Source: Eucalyptus grandis
Lineage: Eukaryota > Streptophyta > Magnoliopsida > Myrtales > Myrtaceae
Assembly: GCF_016545825.1 (NCBI RefSeq)
Contig: NC_052614.1
Span: 44,953,212-45,017,211 of the forward strand
Length of the DNA: 64,000 bases
Direction: 5' to 3'
In this document: piece after piece, positions 36,187 to 55,436 of the stretch
How positions within the stretch are numbered: position 1 is the first letter of the stretch
Layout: the number at the start of each line of letters is the position of its first letter
Notes under the pieces: model-generated
Seen by the model: only the letters and a program-made list of their open reading frames with translations
Told to the model about the DNA's origin: nothing
Databases searched by the model: none
Position numbers and translations under genes: made by a program

Positions 36187-36297
36187 ATGGGTCTATTCAC
36201 ATTTGCCCGAGTGGGGGCCAAAATTGGGTGTTTTAATGAATGACAACCCAAGCCTGGTCGTCCAATTTTGAACACCTCTCCCACTTCCAAGTTTTCA
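36187..36297. repeat. Direct repeat, copy 2 (about 110 bp)
   Basis: Matches 35562-35672 (AATGGGTCTATTCACA, AGTGGGGGCCAAAATTGG, CAATTTTGAACACCTCTCCCA). Confidence 0.65.
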
Positions 36298-38880
36298 TGC
36301 TTGTTGGGTCCTACGTGACTGGAATATTAATCATACCTTTTGTCTTTTTTCCTTTAGATCTGTGTTGATATGTCCTCCTTCTAGCATAGGATGATATTAC
36401 TTAAAGTTGATTCATCTTTGGGTTTTTGAATATTTCTTTTTTCCTGCCACTGATTGAACATTAAAGGTTATTAAAGGTCATCAAAATCGTGATAGCTAGT
36501 TTGCGAGGGGATTTCATCTCGAGGTCCCCTAACCTTGCGGGAGGGTCAGCACGAGGCAGAACCAACATCTTAGGTGGTTGCCATGAAATAAAGGGTGCAC
36601 GAAATAAGGAGCGGACAATGTCATCAGACTTGAATATTAGGTGGCAGACCATGAATGACGAGTCATTGATGGTGAATTTTTGAGTGATTCGCTGTTGAGA
36701 TCAATGGCATTTTTAACTTTGAAAAAGGTCACCTCCAGTAATGGAATGAAGAGGTATTTATAGTGAGAGGACCAAAGAGATTCGTTTACAAATTGCACCC
36801 ATAGCAATCTATACATAAAGAATTGACAGTGAATAAACTGTCACGTGTTAAGGGACACGAGTCAATTATGGGCCGCCTGTGGTCGGAGGACATGAGCCGA
36901 CACCCAACTCACTACAACTAAAATTGACCATCCTTAATGAACTTCACTCCCATCAAGCAAATGTTTTGATCATTTTCTTAAATCATAGTCTTTTATTATG
37001 ATGTCTCTTTAGAATTTTCTTTAAAGTGTATTATACTCTTTGTAGAAGCACTTCTCATCTTAAACCGTTCACAAATTGTTATCTTAAGCGTGAGATCATC
37101 TTAGACAATCTTCATTTAATTCGTACCCCTAAAGCCACTTTGAAATCTTTTTAATATCAATATACTTCATTTGGCTTAGAAAAAATTAACGAATTCATCA
37201 CATTATAACTCTCTTAAAGTTCGCACATAATAAAATTGTAAAATTAAGTATCTAAATCTAAACCCAAACTATTCGAACCTGAGTAGACTAATAATCAGGC
37301 AGTAGCAAAATTGAACCTAACCCTATCTAAATGGAGAGACATTGAAAATGATGCTACACTCAAATCATTCAAATCATATCCGCTCAAAATGGAGAAGGTG
37401 GAATTCAAATCAATTTCACTTCAACACCCATCAAAATTCGAAACGTTAATGTCCCTCCACCGCCCATTCGCCACTCGAAATGCTAGTTCTTTCTCTCCCC
37501 TCCAACCTTCAAACCTATGCTTCGAACCGGTCACCTCTTTACTACTTCTTACCGAAGATCCTCCCACCAAAACCATTCATTAAAGACTCCCGAAACTCTT
37601 CTCCCATTATAATCTACAACATCGACTTGACCTTTCTTGGGTAACAAGATGTAATTGAACCATGCATGCCTAGTTACAACAACAATAATGCAAAATGTTG
37701 GGGTGCGATTGGGATCCAAACCTCGGAAAATGAACAACATTTGGTCTCAATCAAAAAAGAAAAAGGAAAAAAAGAAAATGGAAATAGAACCTTCATATGG
37801 GAAAAGTTGACAAACCAACCTTTAGAAATTTTGGGAATGGAATTTCTTTTGTGCAAGGCGAATGCACATTTGGTCTCAACCGAAAGAAGAAAAAAGTCCA
37901 TCCCCACGACCCCAATGCATTTATAAAACAAGGGCCCCTACGTCCGGCTGGCTTGCAGGATATTTTTTCTAGAAGCCCGGAAACGAAAGTACTCAATCCT
38001 GTCCCATATCTAATATATATTGCAGCTTTTTCTAGAAAGATTGAAATTTCTTTTCGCAACCAAAATCCATTAAATAATTTACAAATCTTGTGATATGCTA
38101 AAATGGAAGTTGCTTAAAATTCCGAAATGAGTAGTCCCGAAACTTTTGATACGTGAAACTAAATCCTAAAAGTTGTGAATATAATATAATCAAGTATTCT
38201 AGCTAGAGATGCTACTTCCATACCACACACAAAAAAAAAAAAAAAAAAAAAGCAGCAAGATCCTTGTTGGTGGCCTCCCCATCACCCCTCCACTTCTCTC
38301 CTTTCGGTTCTCTCTATATTGCCGGGCTTACTATAAATTTTGAAATTCTTTTTGCAATTTCTTTCACCATTGAACAGAATCTGTCCCTATTGATGTGGAA
38401 ATGCACCTGCGACATGCGTTGCATTAAAAAAACACTAGATTTTTCATCAATATCTAACTTTCGGTTTGAATAAAATACATTTATCAAGTATAAAATGATC
38501 TTTTGAGATAAATTCAAGAGTGGGGGTGTCTTGTGAAAATGCACTCACATTAGGAGGTTAATTGAAACTTTAAAATTGAATACCCTGTTTTTTTTTAATT
38601 TGAATAAATAAAACATATTGACTATTATCTAGCAATTAAATATTAACTACCAATATTTCTACTTAGGCATCCGCTCTACCACTTGTGCTGGTGTGAATTT
38701 ACACGTCGGCCCTTCCGCCAATTTTGAATTCCTGCGGAGACCCGCAAGATAAAAGAAAAGAAAAATATCTGAAGCCGCAGTAAATAAAAAATAAAAATAA
38801 AAAAGGCGTGTCTCGCGGGCCAAAGGTGAAAAGACGCTGGCCAATAGAAAAGCAAGGAGAGTCAACAAAGTCAACCGGGA
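36298..38880. other. Intergenic DNA left of the HHP gene
   Basis: Short open frames at 36461-36652 and 37311-37583 have no recognisable domains. A run of about 22 A lies at 38229-38251. No gene is called. Confidence 0.35.
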
Positions 38881-38883
38881 AGA

Positions 38884-38949
38884 CACGTGGCGCGAATCGC
38901 ACCGTCCAAATTGCGTTTGATCTCCTCCCACTGGCCTGTGCCTATATAA
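38884..38949 (+). promoter_or_regulatory. Candidate HHP promoter: G-box and TATA box
   Basis: A palindromic CACGTG (38884-38889), the core site of plant bZIP and bHLH factors, lies about 55 bases before TATATAA (38943-38949). The start codon is at 39102, so a transcript start near 38975 would give a 5' leader of about 125 bases. The spacing is plausible; the function is inferred. Confidence 0.55.
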
Positions 38950-39101
38950 TGCGGAATCTCACAGCCCCTGAAATGAAGTGAGATCGACGGGAGGCGGGAG
39001 AGGCCGGGAAGAAGAGTGAAGCAACATCCGCCGGAGCGCTCGCCGGAAAATCATCCTCTCCGATCTCCGGCGGGAAGCGCCGAGCTCGAGCCCGGAGGCA
39101 A

Positions 39102-42100
39102 ATGAGCGGTCGGCATCGCCGCCAGCAGCCGAATCTCCGTCACCGGAGCGGAGCTGATATGGAGACCGAGCGGCTCAAGGCGGGGGAGAAGGAGGGCGGC
39201 GCCGCGGCGCCGGCGCCGGCGGAGGCCGCGGCGGCCGCGGGGGGGAGGAGGGAGAAGAGGTTCGAGAGGAGGCTCGTGAAGTTCGACGAGTTGCCGGAGT
39301 ACATGAAGGACAACGAGTACATACTGGACCACTACCGGTGCGAGTGGCCGCTGAAGGACGCGATCCTGAGCGCCTTCGCCTGGCACAACGAGACGCTCAA
39401 CGTGTGGACGTGCGTGGCAAAAACTTCGCGGCGAGCCTTTTCCGATTCCGCGAATCGATGATTTTTCTCAATACGTCGATGATGATTCATTCGATAGATC
39501 GATTGACCGTGTTCGTGTTCGTGATTTTGCGTGTGTGACAGGCATTTGGGGGGGTTCATCATCTTCGTGGCGCTGACGGTGATGAGCTTGATGGAGAAGA
39601 CGGGGATGCGAGGCTTGCTCGGCGATTTCTCCAGGTGCGTCGTTGATGATCGATCGATTGCTTCCGCCGTCTCCTCTCTTCTCTCGGTTCGCGTGCTCTT
39701 CCCCCTGTTTTGAGTTTCTCCATGCATTGCTTAGCGGCGCTTCTGGCCGGAGATTCGGTTTGCAGAAGACGTACTATTTACAATTTCTGCCACTGCTTAA
39801 ATTAACGATAAACTTAGATGCTGCCCTTAGAGCCGGAGGCATTTGTTAACGAGGTCCAATTCCCAATTAGCGCACGCCATTAGCGACTCCACGCCTAGCC
39901 TTCCCACTCTAGCAACCAAAATTCGAATGACCCCTTTTTTTGGTTTTTTTCGTGAATTTTGATAATCCGAGGGCGCGAATTCAAGTTCTGTCGAACGATA
40001 ATGTGCGCATGTGCAGTTGTCGTTCGAGATTGAGCTTGGAGATAATGCTTTGTTTGCTCATTAAATCCATCGTGTTTTCTGGGTGCGGATCACAGGGCCA
40101 CCGTCCCGGCGCATTCGACGACGGCCGCGATCAAGAACGCGAGCGCCTCCGCCAATGCGGTCAATGTACGTCCTCTCTCCGGCCACCCCCTTTTTTTCTC
40201 ATTCCAACGCATGTCATTGGGTCTATCACTATGAAGTCTCTTTTGTGCTTGTTTATCGTAATTCAAATCCAAACACCCCCCTTCTCTGTTCGAACCCAGA
40301 TTTTCTCTTGTCGGATTTTCAAACTTCGAAACAGAACAAAACAAAAGAAAAAGGGGGAAAAAAAGGTAAAAAATTTGTTGAGTATAGGAAAATGTCCTGC
40401 CAATTTTACCAACCACTTTATAAAGAGAGACGGAGACATCGAGACATAAACATTACGTGGGATAAAAAGCAAGCTGAGCGACACGTTAGAAAGCGACGCT
40501 GGATTTGATCGGTGTTGGACCCCGTGACTTTATCATAAGCCAATATCGAAAATCGGTGTACTAGTCAATCTACATTTGTTAGGGTTGCTCATACACTTGA
40601 AATGTCCCACTAGTACTAGCCGTCACGGACGTCCTTTCAAGTGTAAAAAATAAAATTAATAATATAAGTAGTCTATAGTAGAGGATGAAAAAACATAAGA
40701 CTTATGCTGAAAAGGTGGAGGAGGTGACGTGTACAAGAGGTTAATCATAGGTTTCGTAAACAGAGTGATGCGTGAAATGATAATTTTAACATTTCATTGG
40801 TTCATCTATAGGTAGTTCTATGCATAAGTAAGTCCTGGTAAGTTTAATCTTTTTTTTTTGTCTGGAAACATTTTTATAATTTCTTTATTTTAAAGTTGTC
40901 GTTGTCGATGCAAAGAAAATCCTCTTTTGGAAATTTATTTTTGTTGAAATTTCTCTGTGAAATTTTGTAAGAACTCTACTAGTTGTTCTAAAAATACATG
41001 TTTTTAACGTTTTGAATGTTCTAACACTTTCCTTTGCATTCCTTTACATGTAGCCTGGATTTTAACCAATAATAAAAGCTTGAGAATACATAATAAGGGA
41101 GGTAGACAAGGTTTTAAAAATATTTGAATTTGAAATTTCCTGTATTAATATCATGAAAGATTTTGTGAATTTATTGTCCATTGTTTAAAAAGCTTATGTT
41201 GTTAGGTAAAAGTGTGGATTAATATATACGGAGATTTCAACGTATTCTCCGACTCTAATTTTGATTGGCGAGTTACCGAATACGGACAGATCCCATAAGA
41301 AAGCTCAACTAATATTAAAAGCGGGCGATGTACGTTTTTCTATCCTCTATGAGAAATATGGGAAAAAGGTAAATTCTTTTAATCATTAGATATGGGGAAA
41401 ACATGGTTAGATTTTTTCAATTCACGTGGCGTGTGGTACTTTTTGAAGATGCCACCTCTTTTTTTCTTTTTTTGGATTGGAAACTTGGCAGCCTTGTCGG
41501 TGATAAAAGTGGGAATATATAAAAAAGAAGAACCAGCTTTATTCCTCGATGTCCTCATTTCACGTGATGCCCTCTCTCTCTCTCTCTCTGTTTGGTAGTC
41601 TTCCTTTGCCTTGCAAGTTTATCTCTCATTGTAATGATTCTTCTTGGTTCGTTCGTATTCCGATTCGAGTCAATTTCCAATGCAATCAAGTAGGAACATG
41701 GGTATATAGTTTGCTTTGTACCATTTTGACTGCGTCAGGATTTTCATGTTAGCAAAACTTCAAACATGTGGTCGTCGGTACTTTTTGTTTGTTTGTATTC
41801 ACCAACCTAGAACGAGCGCCTTTTTTTATGTAAACAATGGTAGTCCAAAAAAATCCCATGTTGGAAGCGTTTTTTTTTTTCCTTGCTTAGCAAAAACAAG
41901 AAGTTGTCGAAAAATTAAGTTTCTGTTGTTTCATATGATAGAAAGTTCATACGGTGTGGTCGTGTTACAACCATTGTCAGGGAAAAATGACTCGAATCTG
42001 TCGAATTGTGTCCATCGTGATATTTTACATTTGTCAAGTTCTAGTTTGTCTCCATTTTTTGGAATTTATACCCTGGATAAAGAAATCCTCATTCTTCCCC

Positions 42101-43823
42101 ATCTTTTTCTTTCTCCTGGAAAAGAAGATTTCGTTTTCATTCCTTTTCCAAGAAAATTAGGAGGGGCTAATTCATACTTCGAAGCCTTCACAACCTGTTG
42201 CTTTTACGTCCAGCAGTTCTTAGTCCGAGAATCCAAGTTTGGTTTCCGTGTAAAAGCGAAATTAGCAGAGCCCTACTCAATCAACTATCATTGTGTCCCT
42301 ACAAAATTTTAATTCCAATAAATTAGTTTTTGCACGTTTCGTCAAGAAACTGTGACTGGGTTTCATATTTTGACTTTCTTTCGATGCCGTGTGCTTCCCT
42401 ATTTCTAGATGAATAGTCTATATTCTTTGGTTGACTACATTTTCTTGGTCGTTCGCCAACAAAACAAAACTACCAACCTAAGAACAAGAAAAGATAAAAA
42501 TCAAGCAATCTTTATCTCATCATTATCATTCTATAGTAGAGTTAGATTTGACAAGTAAATTACGTCAGTAGCTACAAACAAGAAGAAACAGAACCGTTCA
42601 AGGCAATCCATCAATCTTTTTTCTAGGATTTCTTCTGTACATGTGTTACTTGATGGAGACTATCATCTGAATAGGTCGTTCCCTTTGATGGTGAATGTAG
42701 ATCTGTTCTTGACAAGATGACAAGCTTATACCCTTTCGGTGGCAGAATTGCAAACTCGTAATTTTGTTTTGTTAGCACTGCCTCAGAATTAGCTGCAGAT
42801 TGTTTCTCCAGTTTCGCCTCCAGGAGACTTTCATGAACCAGGGGGCTTTGCTTTGCTTTGCTTTGCTTTGTCACTGCTATTGCGCATGGAGAAATATGCC
42901 AATTAGGAATTTGCAACATTTACCGAATCGGAATTATGTATCAAATAGTAATGATGGTTTACATTAGTGTTGTTCTGTACTACCATAAAGCATTCAATCG
43001 ATATTAACGCGAGCTCAAGTGAAAGCAGCATAGGTTGTACACATCTCTGTTGAAATCTGACTTAAAGAAGAAATCTAATTCCTTAATGATTATGAAATCA
43101 TTTACAGGATGGACTGACTGAACAAACATATTCTGGTTTTGTCTGCAGGATTCGCATTTAGGACAGATACAACATTCGTTGATCCTCGATGCCTTCGAAT
43201 CCAACCATGAGAACATCCCAGGATGGCCTTGGTTCGTCTTCCTAGCCGGGGCCATGTGCTGCTTAATCTGTAGCTCCCTCTCCCACCTCCTGGCCTCCCA
43301 TTCCAGAAAGTTCTACTTCTTCTTCTGGCGGCTCGATTATGCCGGGATCTCCGTCATGATCGTGTGCTCCTTCTTTGCCCCGATCTACTACGCCTTCTAT
43401 TGCCACCCCTATTCTTGCTTCTTCTACCTCGGCACCATAAGCGTCCTCGGCACGCTCGTCATAATCACTCTTCTCTCACCCAGCCTCTCGTCTTCAAAGT
43501 ACCGTCTCTTCCGGACCACCCTCTTTCTCGCCATGGGCTTCTCTGGAGTGATTCCCGCAGCTCACGCCATTGTTATTTATTGGGGACACCCCCACATTTT
43601 CGTTGCTCTGGGGTATGAGCTCCTGATGGGTATATTGTACGCCTCCGGAGCGTGGTTTTATGTTACCAGGATACCCGAGAAGTGGAAACCCGGAGCATTC
43701 GACATCGCCGGGCATAGCCACCAAATCTTCCACGTGCTTGTGGTTGCGGCTGCATTGGCTCACTGCGCTGCAACGTTGGTGGTCATGGATTTCCGTCAAA
43801 GAACACCAACTTGCGCATCGTAG
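39102..43823 (+). CDS. Heptahelical transmembrane protein (HHP, adiponectin/PAQR receptor family)
   Basis: A seven-helix membrane protein of the PAQR/HlyIII superfamily; plant HHPs are linked to sugar, cold and hormone responses. Coding exons: 39102-39409, 39542-39634, 40096-40165 and 43149-43823 (1146 nt, 381 aa), all GT-AG. The N-terminal part is hydrophilic with an Ala/Glu-rich stretch, then the family signature [18 protein letters not shown] and [19 protein letters not shown]. The last exon has [30 protein letters not shown] and [18 protein letters not shown]; the His of the first motif and the HQIFH pair are the expected metal-binding residues. Intron 3 is about 3 kb. The reading frame is intact and the length normal. 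Which of the HHP1-5 paralogues it matches is not settled. Confidence 0.95.
40166..43148 (+). other. Large third intron of the HHP gene
   Basis: It is about 3 kb, with CT-rich (41571-41590) and TTTGC pentamer (about 42847-42871) microsatellites. The 198-codon frame at 41716-42312 resembles no known protein and is taken as chance. No intact transposon was delimited. Confidence 0.7.
42847..42871 (+). repeat. Pentanucleotide microsatellite (TTTGC)n
   Basis: Five consecutive TTTGC units within HHP intron 3. Confidence 0.85.
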
Positions 43824-44595
43824 GGCTTAGCTACACAACACTGAGATTTGTGAGATTGTCTTGCGATTACCACGGTGCAATAGCCATTCTAATGCAATGC
43901 AGCTTGTCGGTCCCCGAATGATGCAGCTTCTCTCAGAACATAGCTAGGAATTGTGTAGGGTAAAATGGAGGGAGGGCAGCTCAAGAAAGTGTGCACTAGT
44001 GTTGTTGTATGCGAGCTTTTACACGATTGTATGCAAAACTAATATATTGGCAGAAAGATTGCTGCTCATGGTTTGCCCAAGGGTCTTGTTGAATGTGTGA
44101 TTTAACGCAGCAAGAACTTGTTTTCCTCGTACCTCCACTTGAAACCTCACAACACGATTCGAGCATTTTGTAGGCGCCAAAAAAGCAATATACCAGAACT
44201 CAGAAGATCCTTGGACTTGTGGAGATGAGCCTAGCTCATTTGCTACGTGACCGAGATCATAACAAAATTTTCTTAAATTGATACATGAATCGCAATACCA
44301 AAGCTTATGGGACAAACTGGCACGCCATTGCCATGTTACAAGTCGAGAGTGATTTTGTCCGGTGCCAGGTGAAATTGATTCTGCATTCATTGTCTTTCAC
44401 TTGCAAAACAGAGTGCATGCTCTAATTCTTCCGTCACGTTTGCAGCTTTGGTTCAATGCATCCAAATACAGTTGCAATCAGAAACAAAGTAAAGCCAAAT
44501 CAACCTCACAGCTTCACACTCTTAGCACTGGTATAGTCTTCTTGATGCCAGAGAAGCTAAAAACACATAATTGAGTAACTCGAACCAACATTCCC
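43824..44595. other. Convergent 3' regions of the HHP and 115-aa genes
   Basis: This holds the 3' UTR of HHP (plus) and, at the right, the 3' UTR of the minus-strand gene. No other gene was recognised. Confidence 0.45.
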
Positions 44596-45027
44596 TCAAG
44601 ATTCTGAATCCTTGGAGACAGAAAAAATTGCAAAAATGCACAGAGGCACAACAACGAAGGCGGCGATCTTGAGCAAGTCCTCGCCCTCCTTCGAGATTGC
44701 GCCGATTCTCGACCAGTCTCCACTGTATCTGAACCACACAATGGCTGCATTAGACCCCATGAACATGGCTTCAAAGGGAACATAGTTACATTGAAGAAGA
44801 AGAGAGCTTTACCCGGCGTCGATGAAGCCCAGTCCGAACACTGCAATGGCAGCTTTTGTCAGGAGAGGGTTCGAAACTCTCAGCGCAAAACCCGGTTGTC
44901 GCCGGGTTTTCGAGCTACGGTCAGTGAGATCTCCCTTCTTAGCCAGTATGGCACCGGGCTTTCTGCCATTGATAAGTGGATGAGCAGGGACTTTGGTAAA
45001 GATAAAGCTCGTTCGTGTGATCACCAT
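44596..45027 (-). CDS. Small predicted plastid membrane protein, 115 aa (DUF7887-like)
   Basis: Two exons on the minus strand, 45027-44813 and 44728-44596, with donor GTAAAG and acceptor TTCAG, sum to 348 nt (115 aa). The N-terminal 45 residues are rich in Ser, Arg and Lys, as in a chloroplast transit peptide. The mature part has an AAIAVFGLGFIDAG stretch, then YSGDWSRIGAISKEGEDLLK and a C-terminal membrane helix (IAAFVVVPLCIFAIFSV). This pattern resembles a small uncharacterised plant plastid family that I recall as DUF7887; the name is from memory and the function is unknown. An in-frame stop lies just upstream of the chosen Met, so this is the first possible start. Skipping the intron gives only nonsense frames. 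Confidence 0.78.
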
Positions 45028-45224
45028 TCGCCTCTTGGACCTCTTCTAATGAAGGATTTCCCACACCACAAACTCAAAGCCCTTTAATACCACAAAGCCG
45101 GAGGAGTGTACCAGAAGTCCCGAAAGACGGAAAAATCTTCACCGTCCGATTGATACGATTGAATGTCAACCGTCGGATAAGATTTAATGCCGAGCATTGA
45201 TGAAGCCATTATAAATTCAATTCC

Positions 45225-45785
45225 AAATAAATATCCAAAGTACCTTTATTTTTTCAAATAAAAATCTAAAGTGGAACTTAATTCAAATAGAGCATGAAGT
45301 ACATATATTAGTCTTAAAAAATGTCTTTGAAGTGATTATGGTTGTTTGGCCTAACCTTGCCAAAATCGGCAAAAATTTAATTAATTAAGGATATTTTTGT
45401 CAAATATAATTTAAATTTAAAATTAAATTAGATTGAAAAGTAAAAAAATAAAAATAAAAAAAAAGAGGTGAGAGTGCTCCCTTCCACCTATGGCCACCAC
45501 CCCATTGCTGGTGGAGCCACGGCCATGGCCAACTCCTAAGCGAGGGTCGATGACACTTGCGAACTCGAGGCGTGGGCCTGCACAAGACAAGGTGCCGCCT
45601 TACTCCCAAATCTAGATGAGAGTCACTCAACAATTCCACGACCACACCGCTCAAGTGATTTACTTTGCCACTCGTTAATTGAGAAAATAATGACACTTTA
45701 TACCCTTATTTGAAATAATATTCACTTCATATTTTTATTTAAAAAAATGAAAACATTTTAGATCTTTTAATTGAAAATTTCTCTA
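45225..45785. mobile_element. Mutator-like foldback element, decayed, GC-rich core
   Basis: The left arm (ATCCAAAGTACC, TTTTTTCAAATAAAAATCTA, GAAGTACAT) pairs in reverse with the right arm (ATCTAAAATG, TTTTTTTAAATAAAAATATG, AAAGTGTCAT). Arms are about 80-120 bp. The centre (45465-45640) is GC-rich. The exact ends and target duplication were not fixed. The structure parallels 34787-35501 and 59844-61152. Confidence 0.5.
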
Positions 45786-46089
45786 GATTCATGGATTCTT
45801 CACAGATTTTTTGAAATCAAGAATAAAGTGAGGAATCGAACCTGTGACTACAATCATGTTATGGAGACGCTATAAGTAAATCTCAATTAGCTTTTCCATG
45901 AAAATTAAAAATTACCCAACTCGAATTTTCAAATTAAAAGATGAACTCTATTACTCGAGAAATGAAAATAAAATCAAAATATTGACGACCTCGCAGACTG
46001 ACTGACCCTCTGTTATCCACACATTCACCTCCACTCCGTCCTCTAGAAAAACCTCATCGCAGAATACAGAGACGGAACAAGAAAAGCAA

Positions 46090-48184
46090 ATGGCTTCCTT
46101 GACCATGGCTTCCTTCGCTCTCAGACTCCCCCATCGTCCTCCCTCGCGCCTCGGGGTCGGCCCGCCTCGCCCCGCTCAATGCGGCGGCCAGCTCGCTGAA
46201 GCTCGGCTCCGTCCGCCGCATCTCCGGGTTCCCCTCGCTCCAGTCCCGCGGAGTCGCCGCGGCCTCTCCCGTCGCTCGGAGCCCGAGGCCCCTCACCGTC
46301 GTCTCCGCGAAAGGCTACAAGATGAAGACCCACAAGGTGGTTTTTGATTTTCCTAGTTTCTTTCGGTCTCCCTGTTGATGGGTCTTTCTTGTTCGGGTTT
46401 ATCTTGTTAAAATGAATGGTTGGTTGGAGTGTGAATGGGGAATTCTGTGGATAGGCTTCGGCGAAGCGGTTCAGAGTGACGGGGAGAGGGAAGATTGTGC
46501 GGAGGAGAGCTGGAAAGCAGCATCTGCTGGGGAAGAAGAACACCAAAAGGAAGTTGCGGTTGTCGAAGTTGGTGGGTTCTCTTTTGTTGCAATTCTTGCT
46601 GTCGTTGTTGCCATTGCTGATTTTGTTGCTGCTGCTGTTGTTAATTTGATATCTTGCTGCTAGTTTCTGCCAGAAATGCATGTTGGTTGCAGAATTTGAC
46701 TGGAACTAAAGCACTTTTCTTGATGATTATTTTCGATAGGGACAGGTTGCATAAAACGATCGCCGAATTTTGCTGAAATTATGTTTTGAGTACCAGTTAC
46801 CAACTGTAGAATCATCTGTAGATTTATAGACAAGCCGGTGCACTCACTTCTTTCTCATCATCCACCTTCTTATGTGATCCAGTTACCAACTTGCTTCTTT
46901 AGCATTCTATGTGCGGAGTGATGCTTTTTGCTTTGCTGGACTGTTTGCCTGAAGGATTAAGATGCTGATGTCCTGCCTCATGCTATTTTGAAGAAGACTG
47001 ACTGTTTTACTATGGTTAAATTCTTCAACGGGTCTTTCTTTCTTCTACTAGGGTCAGATACCTACTAAAAAGTTTTATATTTTTGAGTCATATCTAGTAG
47101 CAGTTTTACACACTTTGCAAATTTGCATCAGCAGTAGTTTGACTCGGTTTTGAGATACCTGTTCTTTATCTTTCTTCGCATCACTGGTTGCTAAGGTAAC
47201 CTTAATAAATGCTCACAGGAAGTTAAATCAACTATACACTCCTATGTATATGAAAGGAACTCTTGGCAGTGCATGTGGCGTAAAATGTAGTGGGTTGGAG
47301 TTCGCAATCTTAGTGTTTTGCTGTTGATGTGCATTTCGTAGCATTAATTTTGGATCAGTTGGAAAATAGGCGGTGATGTCCTGGCTTTTTGGAAAAGATT
47401 AAGTTGGTTTTATGTGGATAGATGGAACTTTTGTAGAGTGAATAACGCTATCAAATGGTTGTTCTCGATGATATAAATATTCAATCGAGTAAAAGCACTG
47501 GCTATCTGCTATCCGATGCACCTCTTTCTCCTTTGACTAAGCTTGGGAACTGCATGTTATATTTATCGATGAGTACACAATATGCGCCTGAAAAATCTGT
47601 TGTAAATTGGGTAATTGACCTCCGGTGGTTTTTTAGTTGAAGATACCAATTTAATCAAATGTTAACATGCAAGTATGAGATCATGCTCTTGCATCTCACA
47701 CTGTTTACATTGTCATCATGAAACATATAGTCGTCCATGAGAGCATGAATTGTTGCCCCTGTGTGCAGAATCAATGACAATAACAGATGCCCCATAATTT
47801 GATTTCCTTGATGTAGAACTGGTAATGTTTATTTAAATGATAATCTTTTCTAATACCTTTGAGCTAGGTCCTTTGACAAGATAATTTTTCTTTTTATTTT
47901 TCTGAGGGCTAACTAACTTTCATGTGGGCAATAGCTTCTCAACTTTCTGTGATATTATTTGTGGTAAATGAACTCAATGGCAGAACTTCATTCTTCATTG
48001 AGATTGCAATGTAACTTCATGAATGCTATCATGTGCGCTTGAGCTACTTTGATGTAGTCATAATTTGCGATGCGCTCTTACAAGAGTTCATCTGTTGTCA
48101 ATGCAGCACCCTGTCAACCGGAGTGACTATGACAACGTCATTGGTGCCTTGCCATATCTGAAAGTCAATAGACTGGCAAAGTAG
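46090..48184 (+). CDS. RPL35: Plastid ribosomal protein bL35c (nuclear-encoded), with a frameshift in the transit peptide
   Basis: A component of the chloroplast 50S ribosomal subunit. Coding exons: 46090-46336, 46455-46571 and 48107-48184. The mature part reads [48 protein letters not shown] then [20 protein letters not shown], the bL35 signature. The start [14 protein letters not shown] is typical of transit peptides, but its frame differs by one base from that of the downstream part. The switch is needed near the run of five C at 46128-46132: one C fewer gives a continuous transit peptide ([20 protein letters not shown]). From the first exon's downstream part on, the frame is open and splices cleanly. 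It is either a base error in the assembly, a null allele, or a pseudogene. Intron 2 is about 1.5 kb. Confidence 0.87.

Positions 48185-55436
<7,252 letters not shown>

Noticed and set aside
41716..42312. 198-codon open frame within HHP intron 3
   Set aside because: It lies in an intron defined by well-conserved flanking exons, has a Phe/Ser-rich composition expected from T-rich DNA, and resembles no family.
45400..45696. 98-codon minus-strand frame
   Set aside because: It lies across the GC-rich centre and one arm of a foldback element and has no recognisable domain.
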